Positions 20,110-31,805 of a DNA stretch of 64,000 nt are shown here, one piece after another. The translations under genes and the position numbers were made by a program. The stretch is taken from positions 558,001 through 622,000 of the forward strand of contig NZ_FPCI01000002.1 in assembly GCF_900116385.1 (NCBI RefSeq). Direction: 5' to 3'. The DNA is from Pseudoxanthomonas sp. YR558 (GTDB taxonomy: Bacteria > Pseudomonadota > Gammaproteobacteria > Xanthomonadales > Xanthomonadaceae). How positions within the stretch are numbered: position 1 is the stretch's first letter; each line of letters begins with the position of its first letter. Under the pieces are notes generated by a model, which made no database searches, was not told the origin of the DNA, and was given only the letters and a program-made list of their open reading frames with translations.

Positions 20110-21065
20110 CCGCCATCGCCGTGCCGCCGCCGCGCTTCGACGATCCGGCCCGCTTCGGGCGCGTCGCCGTGTTGCTGGGCGGCGTTTCCAGCGAGCGCGA
20201 GGTGTCGCTGAACTCCGGGCAGAACGTGCTCGACGCGCTGCTGGCACGCGGCGTCCAGGCCTTCGCCGTGGACGGCATTCCCGCGTTGGTCGAAGCCATC
20301 CGTGCGGGCAAGGTCGATCGCGTCTTCAACATCCTGCATGGCGGCGATGGCGAGAACGGCGTGCTGCAGGGCCTGCTGCAATCGCTCGGCGTGCCGTACA
20401 CCGGCCCCGGCGTGCTCGGCTCGGCGCTGACGATGGACAAGATCCGCACCAAGCAGGTATGGGAAGCGGCCGGCCTGCCGACCGCGCGCTTCGAGCGCAT
20501 TCCCGCTGGTGGCGATCTGGCCGCCGCGGCGCGCTCGCTCGGCTTCCCGGTATTCGTGAAGCCCTCCGCGGAAGGCTCCAGCGTCGGCGTCTTCCGTCTG
20601 ATGGGTGAAGACGATCTCGCACCCGCACAGGCATTCGCCAGCACGTATGCCGGCGAACTGCTCGCCGAGCAGATGCTCACCGGCGGCGAGTTCACCGTGG
20701 GCATCCTCGGCGACGTGGCGCTGCCGTCGGTGCGCATCGTGCCGGCCGGCGACTGGTACGACTACCACGCCAAGTACATCGCTGACGACACGCAGTACCT
20801 GTGCCCGGGCCTGGACGATGGCGGCGACGAAGCCTCGATCCGCGCATTGGCGCTGGCGGGCTTCCGCGCGGCGGGATGCAGCGGCTGGGGGCGCGTGGAC
20901 GTGATGCGCCATGCCGACGGCCGTTTCATGCTGATGGAAGTCAACACGGCGCCGGGCATGACCAGCCATTCGCTGGTGCCGAAGGCGGCGGCGAACATCG
21001 GGATCGGCTTCGAAGCGCTGTGCTGGCGCATCCTGGAGCAGACGGTGCCGGAGGTGGTGGGCTGA
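20106..21065 (+). CDS. ddlB: D-alanine:D-alanine ligase DdlB
   Basis: The 319-residue ATP-grasp ligase makes the D-Ala-D-Ala dipeptide used by MurF. Motifs are [20 protein letters not shown] at the N-terminus, [43 protein letters not shown], and the metal-binding [20 protein letters not shown] at the C-terminus. The Tyr before T-G-P-G in the active-site loop (VPYTGPG) is typical of D-Ala-D-Ala rather than D-Ala-D-lactate ligases. ATG 20106 overlaps murC; the stop overlaps ftsQ by one base. Confidence 0.97.
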   Translation: MTAIAVPPPRFDDPARFGRVAVLLGGVSSEREVSLNSGQNVLDALLARGVQAFAVDGIPALVEAIRAGKVDRVFNILHGGDGENGVLQGLLQSLGVPYTGPGVLGSALTMDKIRTKQVWEAAGLPTARFERIPAGGDLAAAARSLGFPVFVKPSAEGSSVGVFRLMGEDDLAPAQAFASTYAGELLAEQMLTGGEFTVGILGDVALPSVRIVPAGDWYDYHAKYIADDTQYLCPGLDDGGDEASIRALALAGFRAAGCSGWGRVDVMRHADGRFMLMEVNTAPGMTSHSLVPKAAANIGIGFEALCWRILEQTVPEVVG

Positions 21066-21841
21066 TGAACGCCGCCCTGCGCATCCTCGCCTGGTTGCTC
21101 GCACTGGCCCTGGTGGCGCTGCCGGTCGTGGCCGTCGTGAACGGCTGGATCGGCGCCGATCGCTGGCCACTGAGCACGCTGCGCGTGCAGGGCGAATTCG
21201 CGCGCGTGGATCCGGCGCAGCTGCGCGCCGTGGTGTTGCCGCACGCGAAGCGCGGGTTTTTCGCGGTGCGCCTCGATGACGCGAAGCATGCGGTCGAGCG
21301 CCTGCCATGGGTGGAGCGCGCGGAAGTGCGCAAGCGTTGGCCGGATGTGCTGGAGATCCGCGTGATCGAGCACAAGCCGTTCGCGCGCTGGGGCGACGAC
21401 AAGCTGCTCTCCGAGCATGGCCGCCTGTTCCCGATGCCGAAGGAGCTGGCCGGACTCAAGCTGCCGCAACTGGGCGGTCCGGAATCGCAGGTGCAGGAAG
21501 TGACCGCGCTCTACAACGAATCGCGGCAGTTGTTCGCGCCGATGGGGCTGGACGTCACCACGCTGGTGATGGACGCACGCGGCAGCTGGTCGCTGCTGCT
21601 CGGCAACGGCACGCAGGTCGTCGTCGGTCGCACCGACGCGCGTCCGCGCCTGGGCCGCTTCGCGCGGATGCTGCCGCAGTTGCTGGCCGCGCAGGCGCAG
21701 CCGCTGCTGCGTGCGGACCTGCGCTACACGAACGGCTTTGCGCTCAGCTGGGGCGACGCTCCGCGAGCGCCGCACACCGAAACTTCCACGCTGCCTGCGC
21801 CGGTTGCGGCCGCAGGTGGTCATTCGCAGGGCAGGACATGA
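21065..21841 (+). CDS. ftsQ: Cell division protein FtsQ
   Basis: The 258-residue bitopic inner-membrane protein has a hydrophobic segment at about residues 5-27 (ALRILAWLLALALVALPVVAVVNGW split around it), a POTRA domain beginning WPLSTLRVQGEFARVDPAQLRAVV, and the FtsQ core PWVERAEVRKRWPDVLEIRVIEHKPFARW. It bridges early and late divisome parts with FtsL and FtsB. The start was set at ATG 21065 inside the ddlB stop (TGATG). The C-terminal about 30 residues are Ala/Pro-rich and likely not conserved. Confidence 0.95.
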   Translation: MNAALRILAWLLALALVALPVVAVVNGWIGADRWPLSTLRVQGEFARVDPAQLRAVVLPHAKRGFFAVRLDDAKHAVERLPWVERAEVRKRWPDVLEIRVIEHKPFARWGDDKLLSEHGRLFPMPKELAGLKLPQLGGPESQVQEVTALYNESRQLFAPMGLDVTTLVMDARGSWSLLLGNGTQVVVGRTDARPRLGRFARMLPQLLAAQAQPLLRADLRYTNGFALSWGDAPRAPHTETSTLPAPVAAAGGHSQGRT

Positions 21842-23073
21842 ATCGCAAGGGTGACAAATCGCTGATCGTCGGGCTGGATATCGGCACGTCCAAGGTGACG
21901 GCGCTGGTCGGCGAGTACGCCCCGGGCAATCCGATCGAAGTGATCGGCATCGGCTCGCACGAATCGCGTGGCCTGAAGCGCGGCGTCGTCGTGGACATCG
22001 AATCCACGGTGCAGTCGATCCAGCGTGCGATCGAAGAGGCCGAGCTGATGGCCGGCTGCGAGATCCGCTCGGTCTACGCGTCGATCTCCGGCAACCACGT
22101 GCAGTGCCGGAACTCGCCCGGCATCGTGCCGATCCGCGACGGCGAAGTGACCTGGGGCGACCTGGACCGCGTGCTGGAAGCGGCGAAGGCCGTGGCGATC
22201 CCGGCCGACCAGAAGATCCTCCACGCCATCCCGCGCGAGTACAAGCTGGACAACTCGCAGGAAGGCATCCGCAATCCGGTCGGCATGACCGGCGTGCGCC
22301 TGGAGGTGGACGCGCACCTGGTGTTCTGCGCGCAGTCCGCGGCCGCCAACATCAGCAAGTGCGTGCAGCGCTGCGGCCTGCAGATCGACGACCTGATCTT
22401 CTCCTCGCTGGCCTCCAGCGTGGCGGTGCTGACCAGCGACGAGCGCGAACTCGGCGTGGTGTTGGTCGACATGGGCGCGGGCACCACCGACCTGGCGGTA
22501 TTCGTGCAGGGTGCGATCTGCCACACGGCCTCGCTGCCGATCGCCGGCGACCAGGTCACCAACGACATCGCGCACATGCTGCGCACGCCGACGCCGGAAG
22601 CCGAGCAGATCAAGGTGCGCTACGCCTGCGCGCTGGCCCAGCTCGCCACGGCCGAAGAAAGCATCCAGGTGCCGAGCGTGGGCGACCGCCCGCCGCGTCG
22701 CCTGCCGCGCCATGCGCTGGCGCAGGCCGTGCAGCAGCGCTACGAGGAGATCTTCGAGATGGTGCAGGCCGAACTGCGCCGTTCGGGCTTCGAGGAGCGC
22801 GTGCGCGCGGGCATGGTGCTGACCGGTGGCGCCGCGAAGATGGAAGGTGTCGTCGAGCTGGCCGAAGAGATGTTGCAGATGCCCGTGCGTGTCGGCATCC
22901 CGCAGCACGTCACCGGGCTGGGCGAAGTGGTCGGCAACCCGGTGCATGCCACCGGCGTAGGCCTGCTGCTGATGGGCAGCCAGATCGAACACCCCCGGCG
23001 TCCGTCATTGCCCACGGGCAAGGCGGGCAGCTGGTTCAAGAAACTCCAGAACTGGTATCGCGGCGAGTTCTGA
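21838..23073 (+). CDS. ftsA: Cell division protein FtsA
   Basis: The 411-residue actin-like ATPase tethers FtsZ to the membrane. It has the phosphate-1 loop VGLDIGTSKVTALVGE, the 1C domain insertion (GLKRGVVVDIESTVQSIQRAIEEAE), VVLVDMGAGTTDLAVF (phosphate 2) and MVLTGGAAKMEGVVELAEE (adenosine motif). The C-terminal amphipathic helix SWFKKLQNWYRGEF is the membrane-targeting sequence. ATG 21838 overlaps the ftsQ stop. An 84-base gap follows before ftsZ. Confidence 0.97.
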   Translation: MNRKGDKSLIVGLDIGTSKVTALVGEYAPGNPIEVIGIGSHESRGLKRGVVVDIESTVQSIQRAIEEAELMAGCEIRSVYASISGNHVQCRNSPGIVPIRDGEVTWGDLDRVLEAAKAVAIPADQKILHAIPREYKLDNSQEGIRNPVGMTGVRLEVDAHLVFCAQSAAANISKCVQRCGLQIDDLIFSSLASSVAVLTSDERELGVVLVDMGAGTTDLAVFVQGAICHTASLPIAGDQVTNDIAHMLRTPTPEAEQIKVRYACALAQLATAEESIQVPSVGDRPPRRLPRHALAQAVQQRYEEIFEMVQAELRRSGFEERVRAGMVLTGGAAKMEGVVELAEEMLQMPVRVGIPQHVTGLGEVVGNPVHATGVGLLLMGSQIEHPRRPSLPTGKAGSWFKKLQNWYRGEF

Positions 23074-23157
23074 GCAGGGCGGCATTCCGCGAGTCGAGTA
23101 AGCGTCACGACGTTCGTTCCACCAGCACCACATAACTAAATAAACGAGGACAAGGAC

Positions 23158-24384
23158 ATGGCACATTTCGAACTGGTTGAAAAGATGGCCCCGAATGCAG
23201 TGATCAAGGTCGTGGGCGTGGGCGGCGGCGGCGGCAACGCCGTGGCGCACATGGTCAACGGCAGCGTGGACGGCGTGGAGTTCATCACCGCCAACACCGA
23301 TTCGCAGGCGATCAAGAACTGTGGTGCAAAGCTGCAGCTGCAACTCGGCAGCAACGTCACCAAGGGCCTGGGTGCGGGCGCGAATCCGGAAGTCGGCCGC
23401 CAGGCCGCGCTGGAAGACCGCGAGCGCATCATCGACGCGCTGGACGGCGCCGACATGGTGTTCATCACCGCGGGCATGGGCGGCGGTACCGGTACCGGCG
23501 CCGCGCCGGTCGTGGCACAGCTGGCCAAGGAGATGGGCATCCTGACCGTCGCCGTGGTCACCAAGCCGTTCCCCTTCGAAGGCCGCCGCCGCATGCAGGT
23601 CGCGCTGAAGGGCATCGAGGAACTGAGCCACCACTGCGATTCGCTGATCACCATCCCGAACGAAAAGCTGATCACCGTGCTGGGCCGCAATGCGACGATG
23701 ATCCAGGCGTTCCGCGCCGCCAACGACGTGCTGCTCGGCGCCGTGCAGGGCATCGCCGACCTGATCGTCCGTCCCGGCCTGATCAACGTCGACTTTGCCG
23801 ACGTGCGCACCGTGATGAGCGAGATGGGCCTGGCCATGATGGGTACCGGCAGCGCCCGCGGCGACGACCGCGCGCAGGCCGCCGCGGAGGCCGCGATCCA
23901 GAACCCGCTGCTGGACGACGTCAACCTCAACGGTGCCAACGGCATCCTGGTCAACATCACCGCCGGCCCGGACTTCACGATGGCCGAGTTCGACGAAGTG
24001 GGCCGCACCATCGAAGGCTTCGCTTCGGAAGACGCGACCGTCGTGGTCGGCACCGTGCTGGATCCGGACATGCAGGACGAAGTGCGCGTGACCGTGGTCG
24101 CCACCGGCCTGAACCGCAACGCCGCCCGCCAGCCGGTCGGCCGTGGCAGCGACCTGCGCGAGCCGATGCGCGCGCCGATCAAGCTGGTTCGCGACGCCAC
24201 CACCGGCATGCCGATCGACGACGGCTTCTCGATGGATCCGATCAGCGCCGCCACCAGCGGCCTGGGCCTGCGTCGCGGCGCCTCCTCGGCCGCACCGTCG
24301 GCGCCGGCCTCCGCACCGGTCGCCGCCGACCTGCCGTCGGACTACCTGGACATCCCGGCGTTCCTCCGCCGCCAGGCCGACTAA
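23158..24384 (+). CDS. ftsZ: Cell division GTPase FtsZ
   Basis: The 408-residue tubulin homologue forms the Z-ring. The N-terminal glycine loop ([11 protein letters not shown]) and the tubulin signature GGGTGTG at residues 108-114 are intact. The variable linker is Ala/Pro-rich, and the C-terminal peptide [14 protein letters not shown] is the docking site for FtsA and ZipA. It has its own A/T-rich leader (ATAACTAAATAAACG) and ribosome site (GAGGACAAGG), unlike the overlapped genes before it, so a separate transcription or processing signal is likely there. Confidence 0.98.
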   Translation: MAHFELVEKMAPNAVIKVVGVGGGGGNAVAHMVNGSVDGVEFITANTDSQAIKNCGAKLQLQLGSNVTKGLGAGANPEVGRQAALEDRERIIDALDGADMVFITAGMGGGTGTGAAPVVAQLAKEMGILTVAVVTKPFPFEGRRRMQVALKGIEELSHHCDSLITIPNEKLITVLGRNATMIQAFRAANDVLLGAVQGIADLIVRPGLINVDFADVRTVMSEMGLAMMGTGSARGDDRAQAAAEAAIQNPLLDDVNLNGANGILVNITAGPDFTMAEFDEVGRTIEGFASEDATVVVGTVLDPDMQDEVRVTVVATGLNRNAARQPVGRGSDLREPMRAPIKLVRDATTGMPIDDGFSMDPISAATSGLGLRRGASSAAPSAPASAPVAADLPSDYLDIPAFLRRQAD

Positions 24385-24389
24385 CGAAA

Positions 24390-24413
24390 CACCCTCCCCG
24401 CGAGGGGAGGGGC
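24390..24413 (+). repeat. Small inverted repeat after ftsZ
   Basis: CCCTCCCC and GGGGAGGG pair around a GCGA loop just after the ftsZ stop. No T-tract follows, so it is more likely a protective 3' hairpin than an intrinsic terminator. Confidence 0.4.
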
Positions 24414-24443
24414 TCTACCCGCACGACAACGCCATGTCCCTTC

Positions 24444-24469
24444 GCTGCCGGGCCCACCGGCCCGGCAGC
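24444..24469 (+). terminator. Strong hairpin between ftsZ and lpxC
   Basis: GCTGCCGGGCC (24444-24454) pairs perfectly with GGCCCGGCAGC (24459-24469) across CACC. The 11-bp GC stem is followed only by CCTTTCC, so termination may be partial. Confidence 0.5.
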
Positions 24470-24597
24470 CCTTTCCGGAACGCCTTACCAGTACGTTGTT
24501 TCAGGCGTGGGACAGAGCGGTTCTTTCGTTAAGATTCAGCGAATTGCGTGATATTCTCGCTGCCCCGCCAAGGTTCCCCCACCTGCGACCCCACCTG

Positions 24598-25512
24598 ATG
24601 GCCCAGCAACGCACCCTCAAGAACGTGATCCGCGCGACGGGCGTGGGGCTGCACAGCGGCGAGAAGGTCTACATGACGCTGCGTCCGGCGCCGGTCGACA
24701 CCGGCATCGTGTTCCGGCGCATCGACCTGGAGCCGGTGGTGGAAATCCCGGCCAGCGCCGAGCTGGTCACCGAGACCACGCTGTGCACCGGCCTGACCTG
24801 CGAGGGCGCCAAGGTGCAGACCGTCGAGCACCTGATGTCGGCCATGGCCGGCCTGGGTGTCGACAATGCCTACGTTGAGCTGTCCTCGGCCGAGCTGCCG
24901 ATCATGGACGGTTCGGCGGGCCCGTTCGTGTTCCTGATCCAGTCCGCCGGCATCGCCGAGCAGGACGCCCCGAAGCGCTTCATCCGCATCACCCGCCCGG
25001 TCGAAGTGGTCGAAGGCGACAAGGTGGCGCGTTTCGAACCCTACGACGGCTTCAAGCTGGGCTTCACGGTGAAGTTCGATCACCCGATGATCCCGGCTTC
25101 GCAGTCGCGCGCCGAGGTGGACTTCTCCACGGGCGCCTACATCAAGGAAGTCGCGCGCGCCCGCACGTTCGGCTTCATGCGCGACCTCGAGTACATGCGC
25201 GAGCGCAACCTGGGCCTGGGCGGTTCGATGGACAACGCCATCGTGCTGGACGAGTTCCGCGTGCTCAACGAGGACGGCCTGCGCTACACGGACGAATTCG
25301 TCCGCCACAAGATCCTGGACGCCATCGGCGACCTGTACCTCGCCGGCCGCCCCATCCTGGGCGCCTACGAGGGCTTCAAATCCGGCCACGCACTCAATAA
25401 CAAGCTGGTGCGCGCGCTGCTGGCCGAGACCTCGGCCTGGGAAGAAGTGACGTTCGAGAACGGCATCGCGCCGTCCCCGGTCACCTATGCGACGCCTGCC
25501 CTGGCGGTCTGA
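24598..25512 (+). CDS. lpxC: UDP-3-O-acyl-GlcNAc deacetylase LpxC
   Basis: The 304-residue zinc enzyme (E. coli: 305) carries out the committed step of lipid A synthesis. Motifs are [28 protein letters not shown] with zinc ligand H78, [15 protein letters not shown], and [13 protein letters not shown], which carries the second His and the Asp ligand. SGHALNNKL near the C-terminus holds the catalytic His. ATG 24598 gives the family N-terminus; the frame opens further upstream without support. The placement right after ftsZ is the usual gammaproteobacterial arrangement. Confidence 0.97.
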   Translation: MAQQRTLKNVIRATGVGLHSGEKVYMTLRPAPVDTGIVFRRIDLEPVVEIPASAELVTETTLCTGLTCEGAKVQTVEHLMSAMAGLGVDNAYVELSSAELPIMDGSAGPFVFLIQSAGIAEQDAPKRFIRITRPVEVVEGDKVARFEPYDGFKLGFTVKFDHPMIPASQSRAEVDFSTGAYIKEVARARTFGFMRDLEYMRERNLGLGGSMDNAIVLDEFRVLNEDGLRYTDEFVRHKILDAIGDLYLAGRPILGAYEGFKSGHALNNKLVRALLAETSAWEEVTFENGIAPSPVTYATPALAV

Positions 25513-25713
25513 GACGCCCGTCCGCTCCGGACGGTGACCCCGCTGTCGCCCGGTTTCCTACCGCGATCACGCGGTGGTGTGCGAATGGTTACGCCTTGGC
25601 GAAACTGTGAACTGGGTCAGATTTCAGGTCCGGAAATAACATTTTCCTAACCTTTGGCTAACGACCCGATAGGCGGTGGCCGGTACCATGCCCCGTCCTT
25701 CGTGATGGCCGGG
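25513..25713. other. Intergenic between lpxC and dciA
   Basis: This stretch lies between convergent stops. It holds a small CCGTCCG-CTC-CGGACGG hairpin (25518-25534) just after lpxC and an AT-richer patch near 25635-25660. No coding potential or recognised RNA was seen. There is no SecM-like leader here. Confidence 0.4.
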
Positions 25714-26181
25714 TCAAATTTTCCGCCTGCCACGATGGCTCCCCTTCTGGGGGGGTGTACCGGCGGAGTCCGGTGCGGACAGGAGGTCGAGGGCCGCTTG
25801 CAGTCCTCTACGGGAAGCCTCCGACACGGGTACGACCGGGCCCTGCGCAGGCTTCACCTGCGGCGCGAGGCTCGTCTTGGCGGTGACTTCGGTGACCGCC
25901 AGTCCGATGGATTGGGCCACGTTGATCAGCTCGGGTGCGGCCAGGCGAAGCCTGGCATGCCAGACGGGGGAGTCGACGATAAAAACGAGCCGTTTGCCCG
26001 CCACGTTCGCCAACCGGCAATGCGGCGCGAGGGCAGGCGGAAGGCAGGGGCGAAGCTGCTGTTCCAAGGCGTCGAGCCACATGGCGCGACGCACCGGGTC
26101 GGTGGCGGCATCCGTCAGGGCAGCCTGCAATGCAGGTTGTGCGATGCCGGCGCGGCGCGGCTTGGACTTCGAATCAGACAT
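25714..26181 (-). CDS. dciA: DciA-like (DUF721) helicase-loading protein
   Basis: The 155-residue basic protein has the DUF721 core LPPALAPHCRLANVAGKRLVFIVDSPVWHARLRLAAPELI, followed by a disordered tail. DciA is the ancestral partner that loads the replicative helicase DnaB in bacteria lacking the phage-derived DnaC or DnaI. Xanthomonads belong to that group, so the assignment fits. The gene sits between lpxC and the M23 peptidase/secA, a conserved neighbourhood. Its ATG is only 8 bases from the divergent M23 ATG, so the two 5' ends must overlap in their control regions. No clear ribosome site was seen. Confidence 0.8.
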   Translation of the reverse strand: MSDSKSKPRRAGIAQPALQAALTDAATDPVRRAMWLDALEQQLRPCLPPALAPHCRLANVAGKRLVFIVDSPVWHARLRLAAPELINVAQSIGLAVTEVTAKTSLAPQVKPAQGPVVPVSEASRRGLQAALDLLSAPDSAGTPPQKGSHRGRRKI

Positions 26182-26189
26182 CGGTATCT

Positions 26190-27140
26190 ATGAGCTTTAA
26201 GACCATCGTAAACAATACGCGTACCTGGTGGGCCCATGCGTCCGCCCATGGTGCGTACCGGATCCGCCTCGCCTTCCATGCGCGCCCGCTCGCGAGCGCC
26301 GCGGTGCTCGTCGCCGCCGGCCTGCTCGTCGGTGTCGGTGGCCGCAGTGCGATCGGCATGGGCCAGGTGTCGCTGCTGCAGTCGCAGGCCGGCCAGCGCG
26401 ATGCGGAACTGGAGCAGGTGCGCCGCGGCGCCCAGCAGGAAATCAATGCCATGGCCGCGCGGCTGGGCGAGCTGCAGGCGCAGGCCAACCGCTTGAATGC
26501 CTTGGGCGAGCGACTGACCCGCGTGGGCCAGTTGCAGGACGGCGAGTTCGACTTCAACGAGCCGGTGGGCGTCGGTGGTAACGACGTTTCCTACGACATG
26601 AAGCCGGCGGACCTGAAGGAGGGCGTGGACAACCTCGAGCGGCAGTTCGCGGCATCCGGCCGTCAGCTGTCCGTGCTGGAAGCGCTGCTGTTCAACCGCG
26701 AGCTGGACAAGAACGCGACCCCGGGTCGCATGCCGATCGCCAACAGCTACATCACTTCCGGCTTCGGTGGCCGCGCCGATCCGTTCGGCGGCGGTGGACA
26801 GAACCACAAGGGCATCGACTTCAAGGCGCGCGTCGGCGATCCGGTGCTGTCGGTGGCCGACGGCGTGGTGAGCTTCGCCGGCGTGAAGGGCGGCTATGGC
26901 AACGTGATCGACGTCGACCACGGCAACGGCTACGTCACCCGCTATGCGCACAACTCGCGCCTCAGCGTGCGGGCCGGCGATCTGGTCCGCGTGGGCCAGG
27001 AAGTGGCCAAGGCGGGCTCCACCGGCCGTTCGACCGGTGCGCACGTGCATTTCGAGGTGTGGGAGAACGGGCGCGTGGTCAATCCGCGCAAGTTCCTGGG
27101 TGAAGGCCCGACGCCGGTCGGACAGGTCAAGCGCGGCTGA
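26190..27140 (+). CDS. M23 family (LytM-type) peptidoglycan hydrolase or EnvC-like factor
   Basis: The 316-residue inner-membrane-anchored protein has a hydrophobic segment at about residues 29-45 (ASAAVLVAAGLLVGVGG), a coiled coil (LEQVRRGAQQEINAMAARLGELQAQANRLNAL), and a C-terminal LytM domain. The zinc motifs are H-K-G-I-D near NHKGIDFKARVG and H-V-H-F-E in GAHVHFEVW; the first H, the D and the H-x-H are all present, so it should be catalytically active. It likely cuts peptidoglycan cross-links in the periplasm. ATG 26190 was chosen as the start nearest the basic cytoplasmic tail, but the frame is open upstream to 26130. Confidence 0.88.
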   Translation: MSFKTIVNNTRTWWAHASAHGAYRIRLAFHARPLASAAVLVAAGLLVGVGGRSAIGMGQVSLLQSQAGQRDAELEQVRRGAQQEINAMAARLGELQAQANRLNALGERLTRVGQLQDGEFDFNEPVGVGGNDVSYDMKPADLKEGVDNLERQFAASGRQLSVLEALLFNRELDKNATPGRMPIANSYITSGFGGRADPFGGGGQNHKGIDFKARVGDPVLSVADGVVSFAGVKGGYGNVIDVDHGNGYVTRYAHNSRLSVRAGDLVRVGQEVAKAGSTGRSTGAHVHFEVWENGRVVNPRKFLGEGPTPVGQVKRG

Positions 27141-27232
27141 GGCCGGCTGCGGAACCAAACGGGGAACCGGCGGTCCTATCGCCGGTCTTGATTCCCCCGG
27201 CGGCGCCCCAAGCTACAATACGGTGTTGCCAG

Positions 27233-27261
27233 ACAGGGCGCCTTGCGCCCTGTTTCATTTT
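27233..27261 (+). terminator. Rho-independent hairpin in front of secA
   Basis: ACAGGGCGC (27233-27241) pairs perfectly with GCGCCCTGT (27245-27253) across CTT, followed by TTTCATTTT. It may end the M23 transcript. A -10-like TACAAT at 27214-27219 lies just upstream, so the hairpin could instead sit in the secA leader as an attenuator. Confidence 0.65.
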
Positions 27262-27314
27262 GGGCCTGCCGCCAGCGCGGCGCCCCGGCGTCCTTTTCCC
27301 ATCCGGTTCCCTAC

Positions 27315-30068
<2,754 letters not shown>

Positions 30069-30090
30069 GGTCCCCGCCCGGGACCGCCTG

Positions 30091-30123
30091 GAAAAGCCGC
30101 GCACTGCGCGGCTTTTCCTTTTT
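30091..30123 (+). terminator. Rho-independent terminator of secA
   Basis: GAAAAGCCGCGC (30091-30102) pairs perfectly with GCGCGGCTTTTC (30106-30117) around ACT, followed by CTTTTTC. The 12-bp stem and U-tract make this a confident terminator. Confidence 0.9.
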
Positions 30124-30173
30124 CAGCACGGGGATATTTGCGTCTACCGGCCGGTTCCCGGCAAAGTTCCACC

Positions 30174-31124
30174 ATGCTGACCCCGTTGCGTTCGATCCAC
30201 GTCATGGCCGCCGTCATCACCGACGCCCGCGGACGGATCCTGCTGGCCCGACGTACCGAGGGGCGGGATCTGGCCGGGCGCTGGGAATTCCCTGGCGGCA
30301 AGCGCGAGCCCGGCGAAAGCCCGGAAGACGCGCTGGTGCGTGAATTGCGCGAAGAACTGGGCATCGAAGCGCAAGTGGGCGAGCACATCATCAGCGTGCC
30401 GCAGCAGTACCCCGACAAGCGCCTGAAGCTCGAAGTCCGCCACCTCGCCGGTTGGAAGGGCACGCCGCGAGGGCATGAAGGGCAGGCGCTGGCCTGGGTC
30501 GTCCCGGACAAACTGATGCGCTACGCCATGCCGCCCGCCGACCGTCCGGTCGTGGCCGCGCTGCTGCATCCGGACCGGTATCTGGTCACCCCCGAGCCCA
30601 CGGACACGAGCCTCTGGATGGCGTCGCTCGAGCGCGCCCTGGCCCAGGGTGTCCGCCGCGTGCATGTGCGCGCGCGCAGTCTTTCTGGCGACGCGTGGGA
30701 GCAGTTCGCCCGCAAAGCGGTCGCCTGCTGCAGTGCCGCCGGCGCGGAGGTGTTGCTCAACGGCGATATCGAACTGGCGCGCACGCTAGGCGTAGGCGTC
30801 CATCTGCGCGCTTCGCAACTGCCCGATTTGGTATTCCGGCCCCTGCCGGAAGATGTCCTGGTTGCTGCGTCCTGCCATACGGCCGCCGAACTGCGGCAGG
30901 CCGAAGCGATCGCATGCGACTTCGCAGTCGTCGGCAGCGTGTTCCCGACCGAGACGCACCCCGGAGGCGACCCCTTGGGATGGCCCGGCTTCGCGGGCCT
31001 GCGCGAAAACGTTTCGCTGCCCCTTTACGCCATCGGCGGCCTGCAGCCGGCGGACATCACCCAGGCCCGGCAGCATGGCGCGCAAGGCATCGCGGCGATC
31101 CGTGGGCTTTGGCCTGCCGCATAA
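30174..31124 (+). CDS. mutT: MutT-type Nudix hydrolase fused to a ThiE/TenI-like domain
   Basis: The 316-residue two-domain protein has residues 1-130 as a MutT-like Nudix domain with the full box GGKREPGESPEDALVRELREELGI, expected to hydrolyse 8-oxo-dGTP. Residues 150-316 resemble thiamine-phosphate synthase (ThiE/TenI fold): VHVRARSLSG, LLNGDIELARTLGVGVHLRASQL, and the C-terminal LYAIGGLQPADITQARQHGAQGIAAIRGL. This fusion is common in gammaproteobacteria; the role of the second domain is unknown. ATG 30174 follows the secA terminator. The TAA stop lies in the loop of a hairpin shared with the convergent coaE. Confidence 0.88.
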   Translation: MLTPLRSIHVMAAVITDARGRILLARRTEGRDLAGRWEFPGGKREPGESPEDALVRELREELGIEAQVGEHIISVPQQYPDKRLKLEVRHLAGWKGTPRGHEGQALAWVVPDKLMRYAMPPADRPVVAALLHPDRYLVTPEPTDTSLWMASLERALAQGVRRVHVRARSLSGDAWEQFARKAVACCSAAGAEVLLNGDIELARTLGVGVHLRASQLPDLVFRPLPEDVLVAASCHTAAELRQAEAIACDFAVVGSVFPTETHPGGDPLGWPGFAGLRENVSLPLYAIGGLQPADITQARQHGAQGIAAIRGLWPAA

Positions 31125-31133
31125 GCGGCAGGC
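31112..31133. terminator. Bidirectional hairpin between mutT and coaE
   Basis: GCCTGCCGC (31112-31120) and GCGGCAGGC (31125-31133) pair perfectly around ATAA. The mutT stop codon TAA is in the loop, and the coaE stop begins two bases beyond. It could serve both convergent genes, although U-tracts are lacking. Confidence 0.5.
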
Positions 31134-31134
31134 G

Positions 31135-31755
31135 TCAGGTGGTCGTTGCGGCCGCCAACGCGAGATAGCGCGCATGCAGCGCGTCCGCAGCGCGAACCAG
31201 ATGTTCGAGGTCGCCGTCGTTGACCACGATATCGTCGGCGATGGCGAGCCGCTGCGCACGCGTGGCCTGCGCCGCCATCATCTTGTCGGCCAACGCGGCA
31301 TCGATGCCATCGCGTAGCATCAGGCGCGCGCGCTGTACTTCCACAGGCGCATCCACGACCAGGATCCGGTGGAGCCACGGATACGCCGAGCGCCCGCCGC
31401 CTTCGGTGAGCAACGGCACCATGGCGATTGCGTAAGGGCTGGTCGCCGCGACGCAGATCGCCTGCAGGCGAGCGCGGATGGCAGGGTGGAGGATGCCTTC
31501 CAATGCGCGTCGCGCGGCTTCGTCGTTGAACACACGCACCCGTAAAGCCGCCCGATCCAGGCGGCCATCCGCCTGCAGCACACCGTCGCCGAAATGCGCT
31601 ACCACGGCCGCCAGGGCGGGCTCTCCCGGCTCCACCACGGCACGTGCCAGCAGGTCGGCGTCGGCCACGGTAATGCCGTGGGCGGCGAAAGCCTTTTCGA
31701 GTGCGCTCTTACCCGACGCGATGCCGCCCGTCAGACCGATGAAGTAATCGCTCAT
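31135..31755 (-). CDS. coaE: Dephospho-CoA kinase CoaE
   Basis: The 206-residue P-loop kinase carries out the last step of coenzyme A synthesis. It has the N-terminal P-loop IGLTGGIASGKS, DADLLARAVVEPG, the LID region, and RLMLRDGIDAALADKMMAAQATRAQRLAIADDIVVND near the C-terminus. ATG 31755 puts the P-loop 8 residues from the start, as in the family; the longer open frame upstream belongs to antisense of pilD. The gene follows pilD in the same direction, the standard pilD-coaE pair of gammaproteobacteria. Confidence 0.96.
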   Translation of the reverse strand: MSDYFIGLTGGIASGKSALEKAFAAHGITVADADLLARAVVEPGEPALAAVVAHFGDGVLQADGRLDRAALRVRVFNDEAARRALEGILHPAIRARLQAICVAATSPYAIAMVPLLTEGGGRSAYPWLHRILVVDAPVEVQRARLMLRDGIDAALADKMMAAQATRAQRLAIADDIVVNDGDLEHLVRAADALHARYLALAAATTT

Positions 31756-31805
31756 GCGCCGATTATGGAGCGTGCGGACCGGGCCTGCCTGACGACGGGC
31801 GCGGT

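Noticed and set aside
18256..20247. 663-codon minus-strand frame across murC
   Set aside because: It is a shadow of murC and murG. The translation has no family features.
25513..27314. SecM-like secretion monitor upstream of secA
   Set aside because: The genes here are DciA and an M23 peptidase. No short exported frame with an arrest-like C-terminus was found.
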